Part shown: positions 49,758 to 58,542 of the stretch, piece by piece | Layout of the letters: the number at the start of each line of letters is the position of its first letter | Position numbering within the stretch: the stretch's first letter is position 1 | NCBI RefSeq assembly: GCF_036961565.1 | Contig: NZ_JBAMDD010000012.1 | Location: 1 to 64,000 of the forward strand | DNA length: 64,000 nt | Origin: Chitinimonas sp036961565 | Lineage (GTDB): Bacteria; Pseudomonadota; Gammaproteobacteria; Burkholderiales; Chitinimonadaceae | Reading direction: 5' to 3' | Position numbers and translations under genes: made by a program | The notes under the pieces: model-generated | The model's database searches: none | What the model saw: the letters and a program-made list of their open reading frames with translations, nothing else | Told to the model about the DNA's origin: nothing

Positions 49758-50681
49758 CTAAGGCCGGCCGGGGGGCTGCCACCAGCGCGGGTGCATGCTG
49801 AGGCGCTGGCATAGCCAACGGGGTAGCCGGCGCGAGCGCTTGCCCAGTTGGTAGCCCAGCCACTTCATGCCGCTAGCCTTGAGGCTGCGCCACTGCCATA
49901 TCCGGCCGTGCATGCGCATGCTGCGCCACTCCGACCTGACATAGCGCAATCCTTCCCCCGCCACCTGGCCAAAGCTGTGCAGCAGCCAGGGTTCGCCCGC
50001 ATGCAGGGCGCCGGTATCAAAGTAACGGCGGAATTCGGCCGTGGCCGGGTAGTTGTGCGAGTGGGCTACACAGGCGTCTGCCACGTAGGCGACGCGGAAA
50101 CCTGCTTGCAGCAACCTGGCGCAGGCAAGCATGTCCTCTGCCAGCAGGGTGCGCTGTGGGAAGCCACCCAGTGCCATCAAGTCGCGTCGGCGCCAGGCTG
50201 AGAAGGAGTTGGAGCAAAAAGCAGTCTTGATGCCCAGCTGTTGCCGATCGGCGTAGCTCACCACGTGGGACCGGGCCGGATAATTGAACTGGCGGGCATG
50301 TGTCGCCAGCGGCGTGGCGTCATGGTGGGGCAGCTGCCGGCCATAGGCAGCGGCCACATCGGTCTGCTCGAACGCCACCAGCAGCCTGGCAAGGGCTTCG
50401 GGCGAGGACAGCAGGGCATCCTGGGTCATGCAGACCACCACATCGCAGTCGTTTAGCCGTTGCAGGCCCCACAAGCGGGTGCCGCCATGGTCGAAGTCCG
50501 TGCGGGCGATGCTGCACACCTCCAGCCCGGCATCGCGGGCAAGCTCGGCGGTCTGGTCGTTGGAGCTGGAGTCGATGATCAGGGTGCGGTCTGGTTGCCG
50601 GGTCTGGCTGGCCAGGGCGGCCAGCCATTCGACCCAGCGGGGGCCGGCATTCAGCGTGGGGACCAGCAGGCCTAGCCGCAT
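49758..50681 (-). CDS. Family 2 glycosyltransferase (rhamnosyltransferase-like)
   Basis: A cytoplasmic GT-A enzyme of about 307 residues. LLVPTLNAGPRWVEWL (5-20), LIIDSSSNDQT and a later DVVVCMTQDALL give the nucleotide- and metal-binding core; ARTDFDHGGTR is typical of rhamnosyltransferases. It directly follows rmlA, which makes dTDP-activated sugar, consistent with dTDP-rhamnose use (inference). ATG 50681 starts the fold; ATG 50711, which overlaps rmlA, is an alternative. Confidence 0.85.
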   Translation of the reverse strand: MRLGLLVPTLNAGPRWVEWLAALASQTRQPDRTLIIDSSSNDQTAELARDAGLEVCSIARTDFDHGGTRLWGLQRLNDCDVVVCMTQDALLSSPEALARLLVAFEQTDVAAAYGRQLPHHDATPLATHARQFNYPARSHVVSYADRQQLGIKTAFCSNSFSAWRRRDLMALGGFPQRTLLAEDMLACARLLQAGFRVAYVADACVAHSHNYPATAEFRRYFDTGALHAGEPWLLHSFGQVAGEGLRYVRSEWRSMRMHGRIWQWRSLKASGMKWLGYQLGKRSRRLPRWLCQRLSMHPRWWQPPGRP

Positions 50682-50691
50682 GGTGCTGGCA

Positions 50692-51573
50692 TCAGCGGAA
50701 CGGCCTGTCATCTGCCAGCAGGCTCAGCAGGTATTGGCCGTAGGCATTCTTGGCCATGGGCTGGGCCAGCCGTTGCAGGGCCGCCGCGTCGATATAGCCC
50801 TGGCGGAAGGCGACCTCCTCCGGGCTGGCTATCTTCTGGCCTTGGCGCTTTTCCAGGGTCTGGATGAACAGAGAGGCCTCCAGCATGGATTCATGGGTGC
50901 CGGTATCCAGCCAGGCATAGCCCCGGCCCATGATCTCCACGTTCAGCGCATTCCATTCCAGGTAGCGGGCGTTGACGTCGGTAATCTCCAGCTCGCCCCG
51001 TGCCGAGGGTTGGATGGACTTGGCCACTTCCACCACGCGGTGGTCGTAGAAATACAGGCCGGTCACCGCATAGCGCGACTTGGGCTGTTTGGGCTTTTCC
51101 TCCAGGCTGACAGCCTGGCCCTGTGCATTGAATTCCACTACGCCATAACGCTCCGGGTCGGTCACCGCATAGGCAAATACGGTGGCGCCCTCGCTGCGCT
51201 GGGCGGCATTGGTCAGCAGGGACTGGAAATCATGGCCGTAGAAGATGTTGTCACCCAGCACCAGGGCAACGCTGTCGCCGGCGATGAATTCCTCGCCCAG
51301 GATAAAAGCCTGCGCCAGCCCGTCGGGGCTGGGCTGCACCTTGTACTGCAGCCGTATGCCCCATTGCGAGCCATCGCCCAGCAGTTGCTGGAAGCGCGGC
51401 GTATCCTGCGGGGTGGAGATCAGCAGGATGTCGCGTATCCCCGCCAGCATCAGGGTGGTCAGGGGGTAATAGACCATGGGTTTGTCGTATACCGGCAGCA
51501 GCTGCTTGCTGACGGCCAGCGTGGCGGGGTAAAGGCGGGTGCCGGAGCCACCGGCCAGGATGATGCCCTTCAT
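50692..51573 (-). CDS. rmlA: Glucose-1-phosphate thymidylyltransferase
   Basis: Makes dTDP-glucose from dTTP and glucose 1-phosphate, the entry to dTDP-rhamnose. The 293-residue protein begins MKGIILAGGSGTRLYPAT, the nucleotidyl-transfer signature, and has VYDKPMVYYPL, GDNIFYGH and FLEEKPK-like SLEEKPKQPKS. Its start overlaps the rmlB stop by ATGA. Confidence 0.96.
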   Translation of the reverse strand: MKGIILAGGSGTRLYPATLAVSKQLLPVYDKPMVYYPLTTLMLAGIRDILLISTPQDTPRFQQLLGDGSQWGIRLQYKVQPSPDGLAQAFILGEEFIAGDSVALVLGDNIFYGHDFQSLLTNAAQRSEGATVFAYAVTDPERYGVVEFNAQGQAVSLEEKPKQPKSRYAVTGLYFYDHRVVEVAKSIQPSARGELEITDVNARYLEWNALNVEIMGRGYAWLDTGTHESMLEASLFIQTLEKRQGQKIASPEEVAFRQGYIDAAALQRLAQPMAKNAYGQYLLSLLADDRPFR

Positions 51574-52628
51574 GCGGGTACGCTCTCTGTGGTCGCGGCA
51601 CGATAGCTGCCATTGGCAATGCGGGCCAGCCAGTCGGGATGGGCCAGATACCAGTCTATGGTCTTGCGTATGCCAGTCTCGAAGGTCTCGCTGGGGCGCC
51701 AGCCCAGCTCGCGTTCCACCTTGCGGGCATCAATGGCGTAGCGGCGATCATGGCCGGGGCGGTCGGTCACATAGCTGATCTGTTCGCGGTAGGAGCGGCC
51801 ATCCTGGCGGGGGTGGGCCTGGTCCAGCAGGTCGCAGATCAGGTGGACGATCTCGATATTGGGCTTTTCGTTCCAGCCGCCGATATTGTAGGTCTCACCC
51901 AGGCGGCCGTGACCCAGTACCTGACGTATGGCGGCGCAGTGGTCACCCACATAGAGCCAGTCACGCACGTTCTGGCCATCGCCGTAGATGGGTAGGGCCT
52001 TGCCGGCCAGCGCGTGGGTAATCATCAGCGGTATCAGCTTCTCTGGAAACTGATACGGCCCGTAGTTGTTGGAGCAGTTGGTGGTCAGTACCGGCAGGCC
52101 ATAGGTATGGTGCCAGGCCCGTACCAGATGATCGGATGCCGCCTTGGAGGCGGAATAGGGGCTGTTGGGCTGGTACTGGTGGGTTTCGGCGAAAGCAGGG
52201 TCTTGCCGCTCCAGCGAGCCGTAGACTTCGTCGGTGGAGACATGCAGAAAGCGGAAGTCGGCCTTGGCCGCCGCCGCCAGGCCTTGCCAGTAGGCGCGTG
52301 TGGCCTCCAGCAGGCGGAATGTACCCAGTACATTGGTCTCGATGAAATCGGCCGGGCCGTGTATCGAGCGGTCTACATGCGATTCCGCCGCAAAATTGAT
52401 GATGGCGCGCGGCTGATACTGGCTCAGCAGCTGTGCCAGCAGGGCGCTGTCGCCTATGTCACCTTGTACCAGGCGGTGGCGATCATCGTTGGCCAGGACT
52501 TGCAGATTGTCGCGGTTGCCAGCGTAAGTCAGCTTGTCGAGGTTGATGACGGGCTCGTCGCACTGCTTGAGCCACTCCAGAATAAAATTGGCGCCGATAA
52601 AACCCGCGCCGCCGGTAACAAGAATCAA
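51570..52628 (-). CDS. rmlB: dTDP-glucose 4,6-dehydratase
   Basis: Converts dTDP-glucose to dTDP-4-keto-6-deoxyglucose. A 352-residue extended SDR with VTGGAGFIGANF at the N-terminus, STDEVYG carrying the catalytic Thr-Asp-Glu, and YSASKAASD with Tyr-xxx-Lys. The start is TTG 52628 with GGAG six bases upstream, giving the standard length; the frame is open upstream but not homologous. rmlC and rmlD, needed to finish dTDP-rhamnose, are not in this window. Confidence 0.95.
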   Translation of the reverse strand: MILVTGGAGFIGANFILEWLKQCDEPVINLDKLTYAGNRDNLQVLANDDRHRLVQGDIGDSALLAQLLSQYQPRAIINFAAESHVDRSIHGPADFIETNVLGTFRLLEATRAYWQGLAAAAKADFRFLHVSTDEVYGSLERQDPAFAETHQYQPNSPYSASKAASDHLVRAWHHTYGLPVLTTNCSNNYGPYQFPEKLIPLMITHALAGKALPIYGDGQNVRDWLYVGDHCAAIRQVLGHGRLGETYNIGGWNEKPNIEIVHLICDLLDQAHPRQDGRSYREQISYVTDRPGHDRRYAIDARKVERELGWRPSETFETGIRKTIDWYLAHPDWLARIANGSYRAATTESVPA

Positions 52629-52734
52629 GATGCACTCCGAATAGATAAGGCGGCAGTGCTGGGCGGGCCCGCCAACCCCGGCGGCCTGTTGTGCGGGAGC
52701 AACGAATGGGCCGGCGGGTGTAGAGCAGGGCGGC

Positions 52735-53748
52735 TCAGTAGCCGTTCGGGTTTTGCGATTGCCAACGCCAGGCGTCGGCACACATTTCCAGCAGGTCGCG
52801 CTTGGCGCGCCAACCCAGTATATCGGCCGCCCGGCTGGGGTCGGCATAGTAGCTGGCCAGGTCGCCCTGGCGGCGTGCCACGAAGCGCGAAGGTATACGT
52901 TGGCCGCAGGCCTGCTCGAAAGCGCGTATGACTTCCAGCACACTGTGGCCGCGGCCCATGCCCAGGTTCAGGGTCAGCAGGCCGCTTTCGCCGGCGGTGT
53001 GCTGCAATGCCTTGACGTGGCCCTCAGCCATATCACACACATGCAGGTAGTCGCGTACGCCAGTGCCGTCGGGCGTGGGGTAGTCATGGCCGAAGATGGA
53101 TAGTTCGTCCTGACGGCCAACGGCAACCTGGCACAGGTGGGGCATCAGGTTGTTGACGGCGCCGCTGGGGTCCTCGCCTATCAGGCCCGATGGGTGGGCG
53201 CCCACAGGATTGAAATAACGCAGTATGGCAATACGCCAACTGGGGTCGGCCTGTACCAGGTCGTGCAATATGCCCTCCACCATGGCCTTGCTGCGGCCGT
53301 AGACGGTGTTGGGCGCCACCGGGGCTTCCTCGCGGTAAGGCACGCGGGCAGCTTCGCCGTAGACCGTTGCTGAGGAGCTGAATACCAGCCTGCGTACATT
53401 GTGCCGCGCCATGGCGTCGAGCAGGGTCAGGCTGGCTTCGAGATTATGTTGATAGTACTTGAGGGGGAACTGCTGGGCTTCGGAGATGGATTTGACGCCG
53501 GCGCAATGCAACACACCCGCGAACGGGTGTTTGTCGAAAAGGCGCTGCAGCAAGCCACGATCACGTAGATCACCCTCGTGCCAGATCATGGCGCGGCCGG
53601 CAATGGCGGCAACGCGATCCAGCACAGCGGGCTTGCTGTTGGAGAAATTGTCGACGACGACCAGGTCGTAGCCTGCGGCCAGCAGTTCCACACAGGTATG
53701 ACTGCCTATGTAGCCGGCTCCCCCGGTAACGAGTATTTGTTGTCGCAT
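52735..53748 (-). CDS. galE: UDP-glucose 4-epimerase
   Basis: Interconverts UDP-glucose and UDP-galactose with bound NAD. The 337-residue SDR has VTGGAGYIGSHTCVELL, VFSSSATVYG and the catalytic Tyr-xxx-Lys in NTVYGRSKAMVE. It heads the minus-strand set galE-rmlB-rmlA-glycosyltransferase, with 106 bases before rmlB, and so probably supplies sugar for the same surface polysaccharide. Confidence 0.94.
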   Translation of the reverse strand: MRQQILVTGGAGYIGSHTCVELLAAGYDLVVVDNFSNSKPAVLDRVAAIAGRAMIWHEGDLRDRGLLQRLFDKHPFAGVLHCAGVKSISEAQQFPLKYYQHNLEASLTLLDAMARHNVRRLVFSSSATVYGEAARVPYREEAPVAPNTVYGRSKAMVEGILHDLVQADPSWRIAILRYFNPVGAHPSGLIGEDPSGAVNNLMPHLCQVAVGRQDELSIFGHDYPTPDGTGVRDYLHVCDMAEGHVKALQHTAGESGLLTLNLGMGRGHSVLEVIRAFEQACGQRIPSRFVARRQGDLASYYADPSRAADILGWRAKRDLLEMCADAWRWQSQNPNGY

Positions 53749-53829
53749 CTGCCAATGCTACCGTTATTGTGCGGCGCAACCAAGACCACGATTGCATTCA
53801 AAGGGCCAATATAATCCGTGTAAGCCTAA

Positions 53830-53852
53830 CGGCAGCTGAATACTAGCTGCCG
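53830..53852. terminator. Hairpin between rppH and galE
   Basis: CGGCAGCT (53830-53837) and AGCTGCCG (53845-53852) pair perfectly over 8 bp with a 7-base loop, 25 bases past the rppH stop on the minus strand. No T-run follows, so its terminator role is tentative. Confidence 0.35.
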
Positions 53853-53877
53853 AGAGGCGTTTCAGCGAGGAGTATAG

Positions 53878-54396
53878 TCAGCGTGGTGCTTCTTGTTGTC
53901 GTGGAAGTGCTTTTTGGCGAGGATGGGGTGTCAGAAAGCGTGCCAGCTCAGACAGTGCCTGCTCGTAGACGCCGCGCTTGAACTCGATCACGGCCTCCAG
54001 CGGCGCCCAGTATTCATTCCAGCGCCAGGCATCAAACTCCGGGTGGTGCGAGGCCCGCAGGCAGACATCGCACTCACGGCCGACCAGCCGCAGCAGAAAC
54101 CAGATCTGCTTCTGGCCGCGATAGGTGCCGCGCCACTCCCGCCGCACCCAATGGGTGGGCACGTCATAGCGCAGCCAGTCCCGGGTGCGCCCTAGGATGC
54201 GGACATGCTCGGGCTTGAGCCCGGTTTCTTCCATCAGCTCACGAAACATGGCCTGCTCGGGCGTTTCGCCCGATTTGATGCCGCCCTGCGGGAACTGCCA
54301 GGAATGTTCGCGAACACGCTTGCCCCAAAAAACCTGGTTTTTGTCGTTGCAGATAATGATGCCAACGTTGGGGCGATAACCGTCTCGATCGAGCAT
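53878..54396 (-). CDS. rppH: RNA pyrophosphohydrolase
   Basis: Removes pyrophosphate from mRNA 5' ends, which opens them to RNase E decay. The 172-residue Nudix enzyme begins MLDRDGYRPNVGIIICN and has the Nudix box GGIKSGETPEQAMFRELMEETGL-type signature at about 38-60 with its Glu cluster. ATG 54396 is preferred over GTG 54405 because homologues begin MLDxxGYR. The C-terminal tail is basic and Gln/Pro-rich. Confidence 0.94.
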   Translation of the reverse strand: MLDRDGYRPNVGIIICNDKNQVFWGKRVREHSWQFPQGGIKSGETPEQAMFRELMEETGLKPEHVRILGRTRDWLRYDVPTHWVRREWRGTYRGQKQIWFLLRLVGRECDVCLRASHHPEFDAWRWNEYWAPLEAVIEFKRGVYEQALSELARFLTPHPRQKALPRQQEAPR

Positions 54397-54523
54397 GGGT
54401 ATCACCGTAGGAAATCGTTAAGTTGTCTTGATTTTTTCACATCGGCACGGTGATGGAAAGCAAAGGCTGATGCTGCTTTGCAGCAAGTCGGCGGGGGTTT
54501 GCGCCTGGCTGGAAAAACTCCTG

Positions 54524-55309
54524 CTATATCAATAGCCGACGGTCGTTGTGCACATTCATGCGGCTCAGGTCGCTGGCGAACTCGGCGAACTCCAGCGGGT
54601 AGCGCTGCTCCAGTTCCAGTGCCTTCTCGGTCAGCGCCGACCAGGTTGGGCTGTTGCAGCCCCGCTTGAAGCACAGCGCGGTGACATTGCCGCGCTGGCG
54701 GGCGGGCAGGCACAGCACCAGGCCATCAAAGGCGCGGCTTAGCCTGTCCACATAGGCATTGAAGCGCGAGTCCGAACCCCACAGATTGACCATCAGCACC
54801 CCTTCGGGTGTCAGGTGATCGCGGCAGCGGCCAAAAAAGTCCTCGGTGGACAGCGGTTCGGCTATGCCGGTGGCGCCGTAGGCGTCCAGCATGATCACAT
54901 CCACCGGATTGACCATGTTCTCGATATGGTCTGCACCGTCGCCGACGATGACCTGCAGCCGTTCATCGTCCGGCGGCAGGAAGAACATGGAGCGGGCTAC
55001 GCTGACGATCTGGGGCAGCAGCTCGACCACCACGATGCGGGTCTCGGGCAGGTGCTTGTAGGCGAACTTGGCGATGGAGCCCCCGCCCAGGCCCACCATC
55101 AGCATATTGCGCGGTGGCTCGCGGAACAGCAGGAAGGAGAACATGCAGCGGCTGTAGCCCAGCACCAGCTCATAGGGGTCGCGTACCCGCATGGAGCTCT
55201 GTATGGCCTCCGAGCCCAGGTGCAGCGAGCGTATGCCGTCCTTCTCGCTGACGTCGACCACGACCTCCTCGTGCGGCGACTTGTGCACGCGCTTACCGAA
55301 GCGCCGCAT
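54524..55309 (-). CDS. Spermidine synthase-like methyltransferase-fold protein
   Basis: A 261-residue protein of the spermidine synthase fold. MLMVGLGGGSIAKF is the nucleotide-binding loop, VVVELLPQIVSVAR the acidic strand-two end, and VIMLDAYGATGIAEPLST the catalytic Asp region. It lacks the long N-terminal beta domain of true SpeE enzymes, so it may be an orphan paralogue and not a polyamine maker. ATG 55309 overlaps the ttcA stop as TGATG. Confidence 0.82.
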   Translation of the reverse strand: MRRFGKRVHKSPHEEVVVDVSEKDGIRSLHLGSEAIQSSMRVRDPYELVLGYSRCMFSFLLFREPPRNMLMVGLGGGSIAKFAYKHLPETRIVVVELLPQIVSVARSMFFLPPDDERLQVIVGDGADHIENMVNPVDVIMLDAYGATGIAEPLSTEDFFGRCRDHLTPEGVLMVNLWGSDSRFNAYVDRLSRAFDGLVLCLPARQRGNVTALCFKRGCNSPTWSALTEKALELEQRYPLEFAEFASDLSRMNVHNDRRLLI

Positions 55310-56253
55310 CAGTGGCACCCTTCCAGCTTGTCGCGGCTATCCATGATGCTGATGCCGCGCAGGCTGCCCTCAGGCGGTTGCGGCAGTTCCAGTGCATCGA
55401 AGGCGGTATCGCCATCTTCGAAGGGGGTGTCCTGCGTCTTGAGGCCCTTGAAGTCGAAGCGCTGGGGATCGGCCAGGTGCGAGGGCACGACATGCTGCAG
55501 GGAGCGGAACATGCTCTCCAGCCTGCCGGGGAAGCGTTTGTCCCAGTCGCGCAGCATATCGCCCACCACCACGCGCTGCAGATTGGTCTGCGAGCCGCAC
55601 AGATTGCAGGGGATGATGGGGAAGGCGCGCAGTTCGGCGTAGCGTTCTATGTCCTTCTCGCGGCAGTAGGCCAGTGGGCGTATCACCATATGGCGGCCAT
55701 CGTCGCTCACCAGCTTGGGCGGCATGGCTTTCAGGCGGCCGCCGTGGAACATGTTGAGGAACAGGGTTTCCAGTATGTCGTCGCGATGGTGGCCCAGCGC
55801 GATCTTGGTGCAGCCCAGTTCGTCGGCGACCCGGTACAGGATGCCGCGCCGCAGGCGCGAGCACAGGCCGCAGGTGGTCTTGCCCTCAGGCACCACGCGT
55901 TTGACGATGGAGTAGGTATCTTCCTCGACGATCTTGTAAGGCACGCCCAGCTTGTCCAGATAGGCGGGCAGCACGTGCTCGGGAAAGCCGGGCTGTTTTT
56001 GATCCAGATTGACGGCAATCAGCTCGAAATCGATGGGCGCGCTCTTTTGCAGGCTCAGCAGGATATCCAGCATGGTGTAGCTGTCCTTGCCGCCGGACAG
56101 GCAGACCATGATGCGGTCGCCGGCTTCTATCATGCCGAAGTCGTCGATGGCGTCACCCACGGCATGGCGCAGGCGCTTGGCCAGCTTGTCAAAGTTGTAT
56201 TTGGCTTTTTGCTCGGCGTCGGTCAGTGCCGGCTTCTGTATTACGGCGTCCAT
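55309..56253 (-). CDS. ttcA: tRNA 2-thiocytidine(32) synthetase
   Basis: Adds sulfur to cytidine 32 of certain tRNAs with ATP and an iron-sulfur cluster. The 314-residue protein has the PP-loop LSGGKDSYTML and two CxxC motifs, CGLCSRLRRG and CNLCGSQ, as in TtcA. ATG 56253 is chosen for better spacing from AGGG; GTG 56262 is an alternative. Confidence 0.95.
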   Translation of the reverse strand: MDAVIQKPALTDAEQKAKYNFDKLAKRLRHAVGDAIDDFGMIEAGDRIMVCLSGGKDSYTMLDILLSLQKSAPIDFELIAVNLDQKQPGFPEHVLPAYLDKLGVPYKIVEEDTYSIVKRVVPEGKTTCGLCSRLRRGILYRVADELGCTKIALGHHRDDILETLFLNMFHGGRLKAMPPKLVSDDGRHMVIRPLAYCREKDIERYAELRAFPIIPCNLCGSQTNLQRVVVGDMLRDWDKRFPGRLESMFRSLQHVVPSHLADPQRFDFKGLKTQDTPFEDGDTAFDALELPQPPEGSLRGISIMDSRDKLEGCH

Positions 56254-56354
56254 ATCGGCCACCCTGAAATGCGAAAGGGCGTGATTTTACAGGGTTTTTT
56301 GCCTTGGCGCCGTCTGCTTGCACGAAAATCAGCATGGCCGGCCGCCCTGGCAAA

Positions 56355-57095
56355 TCAGAGATATACGCTACGGCCGCCGTCTACGTTGATGATCTGGCCA
56401 GTGATGTAGGGGGCATCCTCGATCAGGAACTGGATGGTGCGGGCCAGATCGTCGGGTTCGCCCACGCGCTTGAGCGGTATGCTGCCGACGATGCGCTGGC
56501 GATGCAGCTCATCGAACACCGAGTCCGCATCGGGCCAGACATTGGCGCCAGGTGCCACGGCATTGACCCTGACTTCGGGTGCCAGATCACGCGCCAGCGC
56601 CCGTGTCATGGCGGCAAGGCCGGCCTTGCCTATGGTGTAAACCACATGGTCGCGCATGGGGCGCTCGATATGGATATCGGCAATGCTGACGATGCAGCCA
56701 TGGCTTTTTTTCAGTTCGGGCGCGGCGGCCTGCGCCAGGAACAAGGGGGCTTTGACGTTGCTGCCTATCAGGTCGGCCCAGTTGTCTTCATTGATATCGC
56801 CCACGCGGGTGGGGAAGAAACTGGAGGCATTGTTGACCAGGGCATCCAGCCTGCCGAATTGCTGCAGGGTCTGCTGTACCAGCATGGGCAGGCCGGCAAT
56901 ATTGAGCAGATCGGCCTGGGCCAGGGCGACGCTGCCGCTGCGCTGCAGATTGAGTGCGGCGGCCAGCGCGCGCGCCTCGGTGCTGGAGCTGCGGTAATGC
57001 AGCATGATGTTCCAGCCGGCGCCATGCAGCCGCCGTACGATGCTGGCGCCTACCCGCTTGGCGCCGCCGGTTACCAATGCCACTTTGCCCTGCAT
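56355..57095 (-). CDS. SDR oxidoreductase, pteridine reductase-like
   Basis: A 246-residue NADPH-dependent short-chain reductase. ALVTGGAKRVGASIV carries the cofactor loop with the Arg typical of pteridine reductases; NNASSFFPT and YTIGKAG (Tyr-xxx-Lys) complete the active site. PTR1/FolM-like enzymes reduce dihydropterins; that substrate is inferred from the TGGAKRVG and SSFFPT signatures. SD GAGGG lies seven bases before ATG. Divergent from midA. Confidence 0.87.
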   Translation of the reverse strand: MQGKVALVTGGAKRVGASIVRRLHGAGWNIMLHYRSSSTEARALAAALNLQRSGSVALAQADLLNIAGLPMLVQQTLQQFGRLDALVNNASSFFPTRVGDINEDNWADLIGSNVKAPLFLAQAAAPELKKSHGCIVSIADIHIERPMRDHVVYTIGKAGLAAMTRALARDLAPEVRVNAVAPGANVWPDADSVFDELHRQRIVGSIPLKRVGEPDDLARTIQFLIEDAPYITGQIINVDGGRSVYL

Positions 57096-57145
57096 GATGC
57101 ACCCTCGTTAAACTGCGTGTTCTCTGATGGCATCGAATCTAGCAC

Positions 57146-58294
57146 ATGACCTCCCTTCCCGCGCCCAGCGCTGCGCAACAGGCCGCCAGCCAGGCCCTGT
57201 TGCAACTGATACAGCATGAACTGAACCAGGCTGGCGGCTGGCTATCTTTTGCCGACTATATGCGGCTGGCCCTGTACGCCCCTGGCCTGGGTTACTACAG
57301 CGGCGGTAGCCGCAAGTTCGGTGCCGCCGGGGACTTCATCACGGCGCCGGAATTGTCGCCGCTGTTTGCCCAGTGCCTGGCCCGGCCTGTGGCCCAGGTG
57401 CTGCGGCAGTGCGGTGGCGATGTGCTTGAGGTGGGGGCGGGCTCAGGCAGGTTGGCGCTGGACATGCTGCAGGCGCTGGCTGCGCTGGGGCAGTTGCCGG
57501 CGCGCTATCTGATTCTGGAATTATCGGCCGAGCTGGCGCAGCGGCAGCGTGAGACGCTGGCTGCCGAACCCGACTTGCTGGCACGGGTGAGCTGGCTGAC
57601 TGCGCTGCCGCAGGCGTTTGTCGGCGCCATTGTCGGCAACGAGGTGCTCGATGCTATGCCATGCCGGCTGGTCTGTTGGCAGGGTGGTGCGTGGTGGGAG
57701 CGTGGCGTGTGCTGGCGCGAAGGTCTGGCCTGGGAGGATAAACCGCTGGTGGATATTGCCGTGGTGGCGCATATCGCTACTGACGGTCTGCCGGATGGCT
57801 ATCTGACCGAGATACAGCCCGAGGCGTGTGGCTTTGTGGCCAGCCTGGCAGAGGCCACCAGGCAGGGCGTCTTGATCTTGCCGGACTATGGCTTTGTGGC
57901 CAGCGAGTACTACCACCCGCAGCGACACAAGGGCACCCTGATGTGCCACTACCGCCACCATAGCCACGACGATCCGTTTCATCTGCCGGGCCTGGAGGAC
58001 ATCACCACGCATGTGGATTTCTCGGCCATCTGGCGTGCGGGGGAGGCGGCAGGCTGGCAACTGGAGGGCTATACGGCCCAGGGTGCCTTCCTGCTGGATG
58101 CGGGCCTGCTGGAATGCATGGCCGGGATGGACAGCCAGAGCCAGGACTACTTCAGGGCGGCCGCAGCGGCGCAGAAGCTGGTGGGGCCGGCCGAGATGGG
58201 CGAGTTGTTCAAGGTCATTGCCTTCTCGCGCAACCTGGCGCTGCCGGGCTTGCTGGCGGGGTTTGGCCGGGATGACCGCTCGGGCGGTTTATAG
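57146..58294 (+). CDS. MidA/NDUFAF7-family methyltransferase
   Basis: A 382-residue SAM-dependent methyltransferase of the COG1565 family, whose mitochondrial member NDUFAF7 methylates an arginine of complex I. Visible are FADYMRLALYAPGLGYYSGG, the SAM loop VLEVGAGSGRLALDML, and GNEVLDAMPC, all family marks. The bacterial substrate is unknown. It precedes tRNA-Met by 71 bases. Confidence 0.9.
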   Translation: MTSLPAPSAAQQAASQALLQLIQHELNQAGGWLSFADYMRLALYAPGLGYYSGGSRKFGAAGDFITAPELSPLFAQCLARPVAQVLRQCGGDVLEVGAGSGRLALDMLQALAALGQLPARYLILELSAELAQRQRETLAAEPDLLARVSWLTALPQAFVGAIVGNEVLDAMPCRLVCWQGGAWWERGVCWREGLAWEDKPLVDIAVVAHIATDGLPDGYLTEIQPEACGFVASLAEATRQGVLILPDYGFVASEYYHPQRHKGTLMCHYRHHSHDDPFHLPGLEDITTHVDFSAIWRAGEAAGWQLEGYTAQGAFLLDAGLLECMAGMDSQSQDYFRAAAAAQKLVGPAEMGELFKVIAFSRNLALPGLLAGFGRDDRSGGL

Positions 58295-58365
58295 CTGTCT
58301 GAAAAGATTTGCGCGTGGCGCTTGACGAATAGCGGGGCGCTGCGGATAATCACGCCCTCTTCGTT

Positions 58366-58442
58366 GGCTATGTAGCTCAGCTGGTTAGAGCACAGCACTC
58401 ATAATGCTGGGGTCACTGGTTCAAGTCCAGTCATAGCCACCA
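58366..58442 (+). tRNA. tRNA-Met (elongator, anticodon CAT)
   Basis: A 77-base gene with acceptor GGCTATG/CATAGCC, D stem GCTC/GAGC, anticodon stem AGCA(C)/(A)TGCT with loop CTCATAA, T loop TTCAAGT and an encoded CCA. G1-C72 pairing marks an elongator rather than an initiator tRNA. Confidence 0.95.
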
Positions 58443-58450
58443 GGTTTTTA

Positions 58451-58480
58451 AAGCCCGTTGCCGTAAGGCAGCGGGCTTTT
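58451..58480 (+). terminator. Terminator after tRNA-Met
   Basis: AAGCCCGTTGCC (58451-58462) and GGCAGCGGGCTT (58467-58478) form a 12-bp stem with one G-T wobble and a GTAA loop, followed by TT. It sits eight bases after the tRNA. Confidence 0.85.
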
Positions 58481-58542
58481 GCCTTATGCGCGCGCCGTGG
58501 TGATTGGCGTAAACTAAGGGCTTGATTTCAAGGCGGATTATC

